This document shows positions 1 to 14,461 of a stretch of DNA of 64,000 nucleotides, piece by piece (position 1 is the stretch's first letter; each line of letters begins with the position of its first letter). The notes beneath the pieces are model-generated. The model did not search any database. It saw only the letters and a program-made list of their open reading frames with translations, and was not told the origin of the DNA. This stretch comes from Sinohyriopsis cumingii. Taxonomy: Eukaryota > Mollusca > Bivalvia > Unionida > Unionidae. The position numbers were made by a program, and so were the translations under genes. The DNA is taken from the NCBI GenBank assembly GCA_028554795.2, contig CM068826.1, positions 100,530,846 through 100,594,845 of the forward strand, read 5' to 3'.

Positions 1-642
1 TTTGTATACAAATATGTCAAGAGAGCCATGGTTTATAGCTCTTTTTTTATTTCTTATAATTCAATTACTCTTCTGAAACAACAGCTTTAAATTTTGTAAT
101 CATGTCACAATACAGTGGACCAGTAAGAATTAAAGACCATACAAAATGCTGATGGTATCTGCATCCTGTAACTCCATGAAGTAAATAGATAAAAAACAAT
201 GATCACTGTTGTTTTGATGGTAGAACATTTGTCACCAATGTCTTGATTAAGTCAGCAAGCTCTTCAGTTTTCTCAAATGTCAAACTATCACACAAAAACT
301 GGTAGATCTACCTAAATAGTGATTCATTACACTGAAAAGTTTAAGCAATGTGAAGAACAAATTCCAACCTTGATTTAAAAAAAAGAATTTTTGTCTGCAA
401 TTATATCTTTCACTGTCATTTCCAAATAACATAGTTTACGTACTCATATTTCATCATGCCATATTGGCACATACCAAGAGTACATTCTGGACTATGTGCT
501 AGTAATAACAGGCCAAGAGGGAAAATGATGATCCAGTAAAGAGACCAGGTGGTAATGACAAGAAAGCAGTAATAAGGCAAACAAAAGCTCTTCTGGTCAA
601 TGATCAGCAGAACACAAAAAAAATACCCAAACATTTAATTAC

Positions 643-720
643 CGCTTTAACTGTATGGTCAGAACATTGGGTGCTTTGTGAATAGAAAATCTTTTCTGTG
701 CTGACACCTTTTGCTTGCAT
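643..720 (-). CDS. USP36: USP36-like gene, exon 8 (last one in the window)
   Basis: 78 nt with acceptor TTCTTTTCCAG and donor CG|GTAATT. It completes the second CxxC pair (CGKC with exon 7) and continues [18 protein letters not shown], the conserved strand before the family motif RFxNFxGGKI. No exon for that motif was found between 1 and 642, so the gene continues off the left edge. Confidence 0.9.
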
Positions 721-3700
721 CTGGAAAAGAATTTAATTCCATATTTGATAAAAAAATTTGATGGACAAATTATACAACCTTAATTTGTATTTTCTATATT
801 TTGGAATTTTTGAACAATGAAAACGTTTGTAACTTTCTCTGCGAGTATTAACCATATCAACCTATTTAAAAAAAGGCAGAAAAAGCTGACACAGAGGTAC
901 TCAACACTTTTCCGTCTCTGAATATACAATTCTACTATAAATTCCATCTCATTTCAATTCTTCAATTCAGTCTTTGGATTTGTCTTAAGAAAATGAATTT
1001 CTATTTAATTTGTAAGTTTCAACATAGTGTTACTAAATTATAAACCATCTAAATAACATTGTAAGTTGGATTTTCTCACCAATTTTAAACACAAAAATAT
1101 ATGTTTAAGCACATTCTTTGATGTAAAGCATTATTTTATCACTTAAATTAAGCTACTTACTTTCCACACATGTAAGCATTGTCGATGTCTAAAGTTTCTG
1201 GGTGTACAAATTTTTCAAAAGCCTTCTCAAGCGATGGAACATTCTAAAAAAAAAAGTATGCAACCACTAAACTTTTCATCTCAGCTAAGAATGTCTTTAT
1301 GTGTGTGATGTGTGTGTATGCATGCATGTATGTGTGCTAGTTACCACAAAGTTGTTATGTCACTAAATTATAAAGGCATAGTTGAGCTGATAACTTCAGC
1401 TGTTTGGCTGGATGAAATTTATATTTAATGTGAGAAAGATATCCAAATGCTTTATTTATGGAGTAAAAGACTTTGCAATAAAAGTGGTTTATCAAATGCT
1501 ATTTTTCTTACCTTGATGTCAAGGCTGATGTCCAAAAACGGATCATAGGTATTGGACCTTTCTTTGCATTGTAGGCAGAGCACCTGACTCCTTAAGAAAC
1601 CGCCAAAGATGCGATTCACGACTGTTGTCTCTTTGCTGAATTTGTCTAGCCTGAAGAAAGAGTTGGACAGATATTTAGTGACTGATGCCATAGAGAAATA
1701 GATGGGCAGATAATCACAAGGAAGATTACAGTTAAATATAGATATGACAGTGATGGCTCAATAGCTAAATGTATAAAAAAAAACAGATAATTAACATGCA
1801 TAGCTTGGCGCTGTTCTCATGAAACATACTCAGGGATCATCCTGGGCTTTGCCAATGTCGCAAATTGTGATTTTTTGGGCAACAACCTTTTTGACTGTTT
1901 AATGTGTACATACAATCATGGATTTGGAGTACATACAATCATAGATTTGGAGTGAAGACATTCAAAGGGACCATGAAAGGAAGCCACAAACTTGGACACA
2001 CAATGCAATGGAATCTATCTAATTCTTGGCAACATTTTTGCAAACTGGCAACAAAATATTGAGGTTGATGAATTTTTTAGTAACAACTTTTTAAAAGACA
2101 GGACCATCCCTGATACTTGGAACCAAGGGAATGCACCCTCAATATAGAGTAGACACCTACAAATGCAATTTAGAATTTTATTTTATTTTCATATAAACTC
2201 CTTGAGCAAAGACATATGCTTGTGCCATAGCTGAAGTACCTTGTATGTTAAAATGGAACAGCCTATGATGTGTTGTCACAGATTAAATTGATGATTCAAG
2301 GAAACTTAAACAAATTCAGCAATGAAACTTACTTTGTGTAGCCATTATGACAGGCTTTCTGCATGGCTTCTATCACAAAGCGCAGAAATTCATGAGCATC
2401 TTCCTGTCTACCCCAGCTCATCTGCCGAGCAATTACTGAAAGTAACAATGTATCTTTATTATTTTCCTCAGGTCAAAAGCAGGCTGGATAAAATATTTAC
2501 ATTTAAGGCAAAGGGCTGCCTTATCGTTAATGTCATCATTTTTAATTTGCAACAGAAAATAAGAAATCTGCATTACTCTTATGTTGATGATGCTTAAACT
2601 TTAATGCAAGAATCAAAACACTGTTTTTGGTTTTTCCCATGAAGTTAAATTTTGTGCTAAAACCATTTCGTTTTGCAGTGATTTACCACAGTCACTTAGA
2701 TTTTAGCATGTCTCAAATTAATTGTGAGGTAAAAGTCTTAAAATTAAAGAATTATGAACATATAAAAATGAGCAAAAAGCTACTTTTCTTGTTGAAATGA
2801 GAACATTAACTCAAGTGGTAATTGAAAACTAGCTGTATAACAAGCTAATGAGAATCAAAATATTAACTTGGCCACATTCCCCTACAATTGTCAATCATAA
2901 CACAGTAATGCAAAAGTTTTTTCTTCTTCTCCTTGGTTGGAGACATCTATTATCTTGTTCTTTGATTACAATAAGTTCAAAACCTCCTTTTTGGCCTCTG
3001 CCACATGATGTCATTGGCACATATTAAGACCTTCCATTTGATTTAATGACTGAGGGTAAATTGCCAAAGGGGAGGGATTCAGGGTAAGAGGACCTCCCCA
3101 AACTGGGATACAATTTTTTATTTTTTGAAGTAGCCAGGTGTAAAAGAAAAGCAGCCAGGTATATCACCCAACTCTCAGCTCATAAGGAAATCCCTGCATA
3201 ATGTACACACATTTCATATCATGCAACAATTTTGACAAATAATAATGTACACAATAGGTAAATAAAAACTTCACGTGGCAGGATAGGGAAACCTCAATTT
3301 GTTATGGAGTAAAATCTGTAACAAGGACTGATGCAAATCTTGTTAGCTTGAAATTAGATTTCTCTATCCTGCCAACATATAGAGAAGGTTCTTTTAGTCT
3401 TCAAAGGCATGAGCAAGATACAATATAAGCCACTTACATTTCAGCTTTTGCAGAATAGCCTGAGGTCGAATGGCACTGTTTGGTTGTTCCAAAGAGCGTC
3501 GGATGTGTCTCTGAAGTTCACAGAGCATACAAAAGCCAGCCTGTTTGCCTAAAAAGTATAAATGAAAATACATATAAAACAAAGAAATTCAAGACTTTTA
3601 CATTATTACCAAAACACATGACTGTAAAGACCTTAATGATCATGTTTTGGGAAGGGGCTACATACGAATTAAATGGACTAGGCTCAGTTACAATGGAATG

Positions 3701-6700
3701 TCTTCTCAAGTTCTATTAACTATAAAGTTACAGTATGTTATATAAAATACAAGTGTGTAACACTAACATTTATAAAGGTCTTATGTATCTTTTGGGTCAA
3801 GTATTCACCTGTTTATCAGTTAAGTATTTTTGTCAACAACTACACACATTATGTCAGAAACTGTCTTTACTTACATGTCTCATTATGCTCGCTGCTAAGA
3901 CAGTAGTTGACTAGTGGTGGGGTGTATGTCAGACACTGCAGAGTGGAATTCAAAAAGCAGGTATTCCCCAGATTCACTAGTCCAGCACCGACTTTGTGAA
4001 CCTTGCTCCATTCCAATTTGATCTTGTTTTCAGGATACAACATGATTTGGGGGGAAGGCAGACCTTCTCCACCATCTTGAGTACCATTCATTTTTGTACC
4101 TAATAATAATGAAAACAAAAATTATTATTCCAATCAAAATCTATTAAGTATGAAAGTATCCTCAATATGCATTTTAATCAAATGTTTAGGGATGCCTAGT
4201 CAAAATTTAATGTGAAAACTATCTGTATAATCATAATATTAATGTCCCCTACATTTGTCAATCATAACACAGTGCAATGATCAAGCCCCAAAAAGAGACT
4301 GCATCTGTCTTTTAAAATGGGACAATCTCTCTTGACAGAGATTAAACACTTGCATTACAAAGTTTGTGATGTTCTGCATCACTTGTTCAAGAGTGTGAAG
4401 AATTACTTGCAACCATTTGTCTCTGAAGACTTAATTTCCATTATCTCAGCTCTTAGTGAAGAACTCTGCAATCTGCCTTATCCATATTCATAAATAAACA
4501 CTATACAATATGGATGAGAGCTTTTCAAATGGACATGGTCAAGAAATTGGAATGCTAGAACCTGTCTATGCAAAAGGTACAGCAGGTGAGTGTAATGTTG
4601 TTACAGGTTTACTTTCACTTATAAAACAGTGAAGTTATCATCCCTGAATTGGGTGATTATTTGGCTTTCATTTTTCAAGGATCTGCACGAGCATGATTAG
4701 AATGTGTAGGATTATAACTATTTTTATATATAATTTCTCCAACTGATCATGCATTATCTATGCTGCAACAAGTTATGGAAATGCACAGATCATGCAATCA
4801 TGTGGCCTTGATGCAACACAGCAATGCCAGATAAACCTGGTGACTTGATAAACAATTATGTTTCTAACTGACTTTCACGTGATAGTTTTCATTCATGCCA
4901 TGATTAATGAGATGACAATGTAATGCTCCAAGTACCTATCAAGTTTTAGTACCTTTGGTTTTAAAAATATCAGTGATTATTTCAAATCTCAGATGATATA
5001 CAATGGAGCGTGGATTTCACAGTAAGTGGTTTGATGTGGCATTTTATGGCATGCAAATACAAGTAACTGATTTCATGAAGTGGCAGCTGAAGTGTAGTGT
5101 CTTGCCAAAGGACAAAACAGTAACCTGGGATGATCCAATGGTAGGATTCAAATCTGCACACTCCTGGTCCCAAGTCTGGCATGCTAGCCACTGAACCACC
5201 ATAAAGCCAGCCTCCAACATTGCATTTTATGATATGCAGGATGGCACATTGGCCCTATTCTCCAATCCTGAGCCAGAAGGAAGTATTAATAACAAAAGAA
5301 GATCAAAAGTGAAGGTCTTAGTTAAAACAAACTATAGTAGGTTAGGTAGCTGGTTTTCATAGTACTTTCAGGGATTATTTGGCTATTATGCTTTCTCAGA
5401 CACACTGAGACAGCTGACATGGGCAGGTATCAATCCAACGACCCTTTGAATACAAGTCCAAACTAATAAACCAAGCTATCAGAGCTTCCTAAGGCAAATT
5501 ACAGAGTAATCATAAAGCGTGGATCACTATCAACAGTCATAATCAATAACAAATAACCCCATTAAAATACAATATCATACGGTCTAAAAACCACCTCTAT
5601 ATATACTGCCTGGCATAAAATTTCATATCAATAACAGGGTTCACATTATATGAGGAATTTTAAATTTGACTTTTTCTGACAGATGTTGCATCGGTCTCAA
5701 TTAACCCTGATTTACCTATGGCATAAAAATTCTGTCTGAAAGACAGTATACAGAAGGATTAGAAACCACTCTGCTGGCCTAAATGGTTAGAGCATCTGCC
5801 TAAGATGCAGGATGTTGTGGGTTCAATCAATAGCCAAATCATAACAAAGATTCATAAAAATGGTACTAGCAGCTGCCTCACTTGGTGCTGAGCATTAAAA
5901 GGTTAGTTTTGGGACTGGTTGGCCTGAAAGTGATTGGGTGGGACACGATGTTACATGTTTGCAGCATGATGTCCCAGTGCTAGACATCACTATATACTGC
6001 CACACATCATAGCAATATAGCTTAAATTGTTAAAGCTATGTAAAAAATCCAAATCTAACACACACATATAAGTAGATGCTTAGATTGTTTTGCATTGTCT
6101 AATTGTTATTCCATTGTTCAAGATGTTTTAAAAAAAATATTTCAGGACAGTTCATATATTTTAGTTCAGTTCAAGTCAAAAAGCTTAAATAAAAGCCTTC
6201 AACCAATACTAAAACCAACTGCCTAAGAAACAAGAAACAAACAGTCTCCTCTGGATGACCATACTTTGAAGGTTTGAAGGAGCAGTCAGCAACCTTTTAA
6301 AAAAAGGTGATTCAAGGGAAGATCTTGACAAGAAAACAATTGACAGCCTGTGCAATTTTTATCTTTAATGACATTTAATTACAATTAATGTCATCAGCAA
6401 TCACCAGTCAGTGATTTTGTGAAGGAAACTAAAACTGCTCGTCAATTTTATTTGACAAAAATATCTTTGCAGTAAAGTATAAGATATAAACCTCTAATCT
6501 GTTATTGATTTGTCATATACTGACTTGTATTTAATTAATTAATCACCATGGCTCAAAGTACATTTTCTTTTCTGTCATGGTCTAAGAAATGACCTGCCAG
6601 TGATGATCATTCCAACTCTCAAGACTCCAAAGAAACAAACTATATAAAAATTCTGAGAAGAAAATGAATAAATCTCCTAAAACTGTAAGAAATCTTAAGC

Positions 6701-7571
6701 ATCAGTTTGTTCCACATGCAATGAACAATCCCAGCCATGAGCTCAGAACTCAATAACAAACGACTCTTCAGATTTCACTTTTGACTCTTGATATTCTGGT
6801 GTCAAAGGTCAAATGAATCTTCAGTTTTGAAATCAACTGACAACGCTGATAAATGGGCTATAACCTTCATTTCTTCTGTGTTGTCAGCAGAATGACAGTA
6901 ATTTTACCATCAACAACATTTTCCATATTTAATGTCCACATTTTCAATGATCCATACCATTACTTCAGTTGTGTTAATTTGACATATATTAAGACTTATT
7001 GCTTTCATTAGATCATAAGCCAGGTAAGTCACATGTAATGATGGTGACAATGTAAAATCTGGCAGTCTCAAAAAAGAAAAAGGATGATGCTGTGAATTAA
7101 ACTGCAGCTGCTGTATGTTTTTAGCATAAAACATGATATATCCTTGTAAACAGCAAAGTGCTGATGTCATGTTGTAGTTGCTGTATTGTGATTCTAAAGG
7201 TTGACATACAGCAACCTGTTGAACAGTGAAGGCAATTCTGAATTCTTAGTCAACGATGTAACTTGAAGTGCTGAGATGTAGTATACTGTTTTAAAAGCAA
7301 GAAAATACCCACCCTCTGTGGACTCATCACTAGCCCTACTTAGTGACTTCCTGAATCCATGTGATGGGTTGAGTGGGATATACTTGGACCGGAGAGTGTC
7401 AATCTGCAGAGAGTAGTGTTTCGCTGCAGGTGTGAACTCAATTTCATGCAAGAGAACTTTCTTGGTATGGGTGTAGAGATGGTCGTCTAGAGATCCACTT
7501 TGACCTCTTGAAATTGAGGCTTTTAAAGTCTCCTCTAAACGACCAAGACTATCAGATGCACTTGCTGGCAT
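643..7571 (-). CDS. USP36: USP36/USP42-type ubiquitin-specific protease, N-terminal part (gene overview)
   Basis: Cysteine protease of the USP/UCH family that removes ubiquitin from substrates. In animals USP36 is mainly nucleolar and linked to ribosome biogenesis and histone H2B. Seven coding exons were joined by eye: 7571-7313, 4099-3875, 3548-3438, 2435-2333, 1650-1512, 1243-1161 and 720-643. All have GT-AG borders and compatible phases, giving 998 nt (332 codons plus 2 nt). In order the protein shows a USP36-type leader ([10 protein letters not shown]), the catalytic Cys box ([10 protein letters not shown]), the QEDAHEF box, and two CxxC pairs of the USP zinc finger (CLQC and CGKC). It ends at an LKR motif where the family continues with the His/Asp catalytic boxes. 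These boxes and the C-terminal nucleolar region must lie left of position 1. USP42 is the alternative name. The leader favours USP36, but invertebrates often have a single common orthologue. Confidence 0.93.
1161..1243 (-). CDS. USP36: USP36-like gene, exon 7
   Basis: 83 nt, phase 0 in and phase 2 out (GGA AA|GTAAGT). It codes for [15 protein letters not shown] and ends DNAYMCGK, the start of the second CxxC pair. It was found by matching the expected family segment between the two finger cysteine pairs. Confidence 0.9.
1512..1650 (-). CDS. USP36: USP36-like gene, exon 6 (first zinc-finger CxxC)
   Basis: 139 nt with acceptor TTTCTTCAG and donor ATC AAG|GTAAGA. It codes for the [20 protein letters not shown] segment and then [11 protein letters not shown], the family signature containing the first Cys pair of the fingers subdomain. 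It starts by completing a lysine codon and ends in phase 0. Confidence 0.95.
2333..2435 (-). CDS. USP36: USP36-like gene, exon 5 (QEDAHEF box)
   Basis: 103 nt with acceptor TTACTTTCAG and donor ACA AA|GTAAGT. It codes for [20 protein letters not shown] followed by an EAMQKAC helix, the conserved family block that shapes the active site. The + strand open frame over the same bases is a shadow. Confidence 0.95.
2820..2912. repeat. Diverged repeat shared with 4200-4275
   Basis: A segment around CCCCTACAATTGTCAATCAT followed by AACACAGT recurs at 4245-4273, with a similar upstream AAAACTA.CTGTATAA motif at both sites. Both are in introns of the USP36-like gene. The class of the repeat is unknown. 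Confidence 0.5.
3438..3548 (-). CDS. USP36: USP36-like gene, exon 4
   Basis: 111 nt with acceptor ACTTTTTAG and donor AAA T|GTAAGT. It codes for the helical segment after the Cys box, beginning [12 protein letters not shown] and ending AILQKLK, which matches the GFCM(L/M)C...QxHI segment of USP36/42. Confidence 0.93.
3875..4099 (-). CDS. USP36: USP36-like gene, exon with catalytic cysteine
   Basis: 225 nt, entering in phase 1 after TTATTATTAG and leaving in phase 1 at ACA T|GTAAGT. It contains the cysteine box [20 protein letters not shown], whose Cys in GNTC is the expected nucleophile, followed by a PPLVNYCLS stretch close to vertebrate USP36/42. Active-site residues in this part are intact. 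Confidence 0.95.
5003..5215 (-). repeat. tRNA-derived SINE (family D) in a USP36 intron
   Basis: On the minus strand the unit begins with a tRNA-like head, with A box TGGTTCAGTGGCTAGC and B box GATTTGAATCC, and continues into the GTCTTGCC/AAGGACA-type body common in invertebrate tRNA SINEs. Terminal duplications were not resolved. An intact tRNA gene is unlikely because no full cloverleaf forms. Confidence 0.5.
5773..6066 (+). repeat. tRNA-derived SINE, family B, degraded full-length copy
   Basis: Head TGGCCTAAATGGTTAGAGCA, a body with GCTGCCTC...GGTGCTGAGCA, the CAGCATGATGTCCCAGTGCT segment, and the family tail with ACTGCCACAC...ATAGC and a terminal CA-rich run. It aligns along its length with the copy at 17724-18042 but is more decayed, so older. 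Confidence 0.75.
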
Positions 7572-7584
7572 ATCATTGGTTTCA
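7313..7584 (-). CDS. USP36: USP36-like gene, first coding exon
   Basis: The acceptor TTTATTTCAG precedes 7584 and the start ATG is at 7571-7569 with G at -3. It codes for 86 residues plus one base and ends GAG G|GTGGGT (phase 1). It carries the family leader, with [10 protein letters not shown] followed by [10 protein letters not shown], which aligns in register with the N-terminal conserved block of USP36. The serine-rich first 30 residues are variable in the family. No in-frame ATG was found upstream through the candidate first exon. Confidence 0.9.
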
Positions 7585-9072
7585 CTGAAATAAAAGTGAA
7601 GAATTTAGTTTGTGTGGACATGATTAATAATTTATCTTTCTTTTCTCCATATGAATTTCTCTATCAGTCTTCTTTTCAACATATTCTTGCGTTACAAGCT
7701 ACATGCAACTATCCTCAGACTTCTGCTTAATAGGAAGCACAGCCTGGTTGAGTTTGCTTAATGCACCTTTATGGTAATATGTATTTTCTGCACAGTGGTC
7801 CAGATGAGAAAAATGTCTCTGGTTTTTCACTTTAGGCTTCTTTGATTTACTCTGCAGGCATAATGAAGCAGAGAATGTAAAATACAAAGAAGAAAATGAA
7901 GGAACACAGAGAAGACTACTTTTGTCAAATTCATAACTTAAAATAATTCTTATTATTCACTGAAGCAGTTAATACTACATGTGACAAAACCCATGATGCT
8001 GGGGAAGAATGCAAAAATGCCACTTAGTAAAACATTCATACGATGTCACAAATACCGTTCTTGTTGTTTACAAGTATTCCTGCACTGTTAAGTTCATAAC
8101 TACTATGCACAAAATGCCAGCTAGACACTCTACTGATATGTTAATTTCTCTGCTGATGCTGCCATTTTAAGATCATTAAATGTAGAAAAGGGGATGTACA
8201 AGTCTCACAAAGTCTATATTGTAGCTGCATACTGTATGTTGACTTTTATGTATTCTATCTCCACTTTATCATTATCTTCAATGACTGGTTTTTAATATTG
8301 AAGACTGATCAACAGCCTAAATCTAATATGAACGGAAACTGCATTTGTAACCACGTGAGAACTTTTACTTTACTCTCGGACTTTAAATGCATCAATAAAG
8401 ATATATGCATGTAACAGCAGTAATACTCCAGGCATTTGTTTCTTTTCATGCAAGATGTCAAATACATAGTCATATCATTTTACCTTTGCATAAAATAACA
8501 TGGATTATATATAAGCTGAGGTGCCTGTTACTGAATACGTACCTATTGTGGAATAATATCACCCACACATTACTTGTTGTCATAACTATAACTGTAAACA
8601 ATCTTTAATTTTTGTTACCTTTATCCTTGATAAACTGTGTATGCTAATAAACATGCTGCAAAGGTGAAGAAACAAAACTTGACCAACAGTAAACGATCCA
8701 CCAATCTTCCTTTCTAAATTAGGTCAGACCAAAAACACTCATGGCTTAGGACTGTGCAATTATAAACAGTAACAATAAAAAGCAAACTATCATAAAAGCA
8801 CTTTTAAAAAATTAGAATGCAAACTCAACGCTACATTCACGAGACCGCTGGAAATTTCTGTAACCACATGTACCACAGCCCCATGATAAGCCATACTGCA
8901 TTGATCCTGCATTGTAAACTAAGCGGATCGGTACATGCGCTCTTTTAATAACGACTTCATAAAATTTTACAGCAAAAATAAAATGTATACAAACTTTAAG
9001 TGTACGTCCAGCTGTTTCTATGAAATATAAATGCCTCCGTCCAAGGAATTTTTACAAATTTGTAAGACTCAC

Positions 9073-9151
9073 CATTGAACACAACTTCCAAAGGTGGCTT
9101 CGAAAGCAACATACGGGTATTTCTGTTCTATTGTCCTACCTCACTTCCTGT
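9073..9151 (-). promoter_or_regulatory. Candidate promoter and non-coding first exon of the USP36-like gene
   Basis: Reading the minus strand, a strong donor (CAATG then GTGAGT) sits with its GT at 9072-9071. About 70 bases upstream of it is a consensus ETS site (ACAGGAAGTG, 9142-9151), typical of TATA-less housekeeping promoters. The first coding exon (7313-7584) has a good acceptor at 7585 and 13 untranslated bases before its ATG, so an upstream non-coding exon is required. This is the best candidate seen. The transcription start is not determined. Joining the two exons creates upstream AUGs (see findings). Confidence 0.45.
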
Positions 9152-11731
9152 TAACCAGCGAGACTGGTTTCCTAAATCTTTAACACTAATTTATGTTAGA
9201 CTTTAATTAGTCTAAATTAAGAAATAGTAAAGCAACTAGTCTGGTTCTTACAGGGAGCATAAAGTAACGAACCAGATACGTTGGTACGGAGGAGGATATT
9301 GAGCACACACACAAAAACAGCAGATCCGGATTGTATTGCATATTATTATATTGACTGTTAATTTATTAAACTTTATCTCAATGTAATTTTTGTATAAAAT
9401 CTTACATTTTTATATTGACACATACTTGTATGATTTAATGGATTGGTTACAGAGGTAAATATAGTAAAATCTGTAGATAATTACAAGATGCAAGCTGCAA
9501 TCCTTTCACGTCATATAATGTTCTGTTCAGCTTGGAATAAAAAGCGACTTTAGAAAAGAAAGAAAAAAATAGGAAAAAGCAGTGCAGTAAAACACAAGCC
9601 AATAATCAAATAAAGATGTCTAATGGTTTGACCATTTAATTTTATGGATGGTGGGGGTGAAAATCCTGTTTTGAACTAATTTTCTACATGTTTGTTAGTA
9701 AATAAGAATTACATCCATTGTATCGGGTGATTTTTTTTCTTCTCTCAATAATATTAAGGTAACATAAACAAATCATAGTTTCATATAAAAATCATCAACC
9801 CACCACATTAAAGTGTCGGTTCCTTAAACATTCTCGTTCAAAAAAAAAAAAACCGTTCACAAAATCACACTCGTTTATCTCAGTAAGTTAAGTAATCTGT
9901 AGAATGGCAGTTGTTTATCTAAGTCTTTAATTGTTTGCTTTCTTCACCTATATGACAGTATAAACTGCCCAGTGGTGATAGTTATCCATAAGCATCAAGC
10001 GTGAAGTTATGCGAATCATGTCTGTGTTCGGATTGATATGCACGTATGCGTGTAGTGGTTATCAGCACATCATTGCAAAAGAAGCTTTATGGTGACAACT
10101 AAACTTAAAATTCGAAAAAAAGAAAAATAAACAACTGTACAAAAACGCTATAAATACAAACCTTTCCAAATAATTTTGTAAGCATAAAGTACAACAAGAT
10201 AGACAACAAAGCAGACATATGTTAATTTTACTATTATGGTATATACACGTTAAAGTATCAAGGTAACGTTGATAAAGTTCTGTAAACATCTGGTCAAAAT
10301 GTGTTATACCAATATTTTTGTGAGGTGACACATCATTATATATTTCTTAGTTGAGTGTGCATCGAAATACTTCTGTCCCACAGGGTACAAATCGACAATA
10401 TGTGGCGGAGTGATCACGAAAGTGGTGATTTCCGCACATAAAATTGTGCATTATTTCCAACATTTATTTTTTGTTGTTTCTAAATGCAGGCAATTTCGAA
10501 ATGCCAATAGGAGCAATTAAGTTTGGTTTCGGAGTGTACAATGTTTGGTTTTAAGTCCTACGGACTACATCTCAGAGGATATTTGGCAATATATTAAAGA
10601 GACAGATTCTTTCGTATGAGATAACGCGATAGTTCGTTCGCCTCAACATAGAGGCTTTCTGACGGTGAAGTTCTAAATACATGTACACACAAAGTCAAAG
10701 TCAGTGACTCGGAATCGGATCAAGCACTCGGAACTAAGATGTTCAGGTTAACTCGAGCCATAGTCAAGCTAACATCTTTCTAATGACCTGAATAACCGGA
10801 GCAAGACCTTCCGATCTGCTCCCTAATCTGTGTTAGCCACTTTTCGTATTAAATCCAGGTCATTTTATCTTTAATTTGCCCCTCGGGTATTTAATTTGTG
10901 GAAGGAATGTCAGCTTACGATGGAAAGAAAAACCTTGAAATTTTGTCTTTCTCCAAAACAGGACTGAACTAACTATCAAATTAAAGATTGGGTTAACATG
11001 AATTTTCTGTAATCCACATAAGTGCAGCGAAACCGATTAGGTTTTTAAAATTTGGACCAGTTTTGTTCTGCTCATTTCTGAACACTATTTCGGCTTGCCT
11101 GTAGCTGACGTTCAATAGTTGGCGTACTCTTTCATCTATAGCAGATCATAAAGATTTCGACACACAACGAACAGACAGTCATTGGATTATGGTACTGCAT
11201 AAGTACTTTGAATTGTTATGATGAATAGAGTGATTAAAAATATGCCTCACTGAGTTACACCCATCTCTCTATGAGAACTTTCCAAAAGGATGACGCCTTT
11301 TTCCAAATTTTATATTTCTGACGTTTACAACTAATGGAGAGAGAGAGTTACGTATTCAGCCTAGTTTCAGTTTCTTTTGAATGGCAATTAATTAATTGAA
11401 CAATGTTTTAGATGCACAGTAGAAGATGCTTAAAAAAAACGAAGATTTATTCTGTTATATAGTCATCTACATATAAATTCAGAAGACTTGGATGAAATAA
11501 TTAACTAACTGCATCTTGGTAGTTGAGATTTAACATCAACACGTGCAGACCACTTCAACAGAGAAGAGGACGTATACGGAGTGGGGTAGTGATGAACATA
11601 GCAATTGAAGAAGTCAATATGTTTAAAGGAGAAGAAAAAAAATTTCAATAGAATTTGATGCATTCTCAGCACATATATGATACAATTTATAAAGCAAATA
11701 TTAACATAAGGATTCTGGAAAGATCATTTTT
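9152..11731. other. Intergenic DNA without recognised gene
   Basis: AT-rich sequence with short open frames only. I see no splice-supported exon, no tRNA fold and no transposon protein remnant. A 12-base A run at about 9841 is unremarkable. Confidence 0.6.
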
Positions 11732-11764
11732 ATGTGTATGTGTGTGTGCGCGCGTGCGCGTGTG

Positions 11765-11836
<72 letters not shown>
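11732..11836. repeat. Compound microsatellite TG/CG then TA
   Basis: Alternating purine-pyrimidine tract of TG and CG dinucleotides (to about 11771) running directly into about 32 TA units. Open frames over it are translation artefacts of the dinucleotide. Confidence 0.97.
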
Positions 11837-11839
<3 letters not shown>

Positions 11840-12159
11840 GTAAAGCAGTTTTCATCCACTGTAAACTGTTGTTGCTTATTTTCTTCAGGTTTTCAAAATG
11901 TTTTAATTATCACATAAACCGTTTCATTTCCCAACATTCTTATTCGAGCTGCAACCTTTATAAAGCACCCGTTTTTAACTTTTTTACTTCCAATAAAAAA
12001 ATATAACCCAATTTTAAAACCAAATTTGTTGGAACACCAAGCTAACAATAGGTTTTGAAATCTTACAAACTGGATTCTATTAATGACATTCAAATGGAAA
12101 AATTCAAGGCATATTGTTACCTTTGGCATATGAATTTGACTAGACAAAATGCACACAGT

Positions 12160-13510
<1,351 letters not shown>

Positions 13511-13790
13511 TGCATGCTTGATCGTGATGGAATATGGGCTGGTGTGTGCAGGCAAGACGATGGGTGCTATTTAAACGCGGATCTGGGTTCGAATCTCCGC
13601 TGAGCACGAATTAAAAAGTCTCTACCATGTACGATATTATTATTTGTAACCAACTCACGATGCCAATGGCATGAACGCCCATATATAGGTACATGCAACC
13701 TACTTTCCTTATTATACATCTTCTTTGTATCCTCCCGATTAGCACGTGCTTTTGAAGATGTTAAAATCACATTAAACACTGTCGGCAATC
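13511..13790 (+). repeat. Possible tRNA-derived SINE (family C)
   Basis: A B-box-like GGGTTCGAATC lies at about 13586 within a head resembling a decayed tRNA 3' half (CTGGGTTCGAATCTCCGCTG). About 200 bases of body follow, ending near CACATTAAACACTG. Only one copy is seen in the window, so the boundaries are uncertain. Confidence 0.35.
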
Positions 13791-13904
13791 GTTAGATTGC
13801 TGTCTTCGCGTGAATTGTGTTTTTAATAATAAAGGACAGTTCGTGATTGCTTATAATTCTTAGCATAAAATTTGAGTGAATAGAAAACCATCCAAAAGAA
13901 AATA

Positions 13905-13926
13905 CCCCCCCCCCCCCACACACACA
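13905..13926. repeat. Poly-C run followed by CA repeats
   Basis: Thirteen consecutive C bases followed by a short CA run. Confidence 0.95.
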
Positions 13927-14461
13927 AGAAAAATGCATCTGTGAACATACTCGTACCATGATTTGATTGTGAGAGTTGTGTTTTTCCCCCGTTAGTACTG
14001 CCAGTCTAACTTTATCATTAACTTACTTACTGTTACTTTAAATCAAGATTAGGGAGCGGTTCATATATACATGCAGGGTGGGTGCTTGGTATGATATTTT
14101 TGGCTAGGAACGTAAAATAAGCTTTGATTTTACGAAACGAAATAAAAACATAACTGTACAACAGAGTACGACATTTTATGTAATAGTTTTAGACTGTATA
14201 CATATTTATTTGTATTGTTTTCATAAAGACTTATGCATTATCATTTCACTCAAAACTAAATTCTGCTGCTTTTTTCATTAGCTGTGGTAAAATGAAAGGT
14301 CATATTCAGTATCGATTAGATTACAGACAAGGTTTGATGTCAAGAAATCGCTTACTAATACAGAAAATTAAACTCGGCTGATTAGATCATAACATAAACT
14401 GCATTTATCAAAAATTTTAATAATATAAATGCTAAAATAATATAATAGGTTCAAAATTTGA

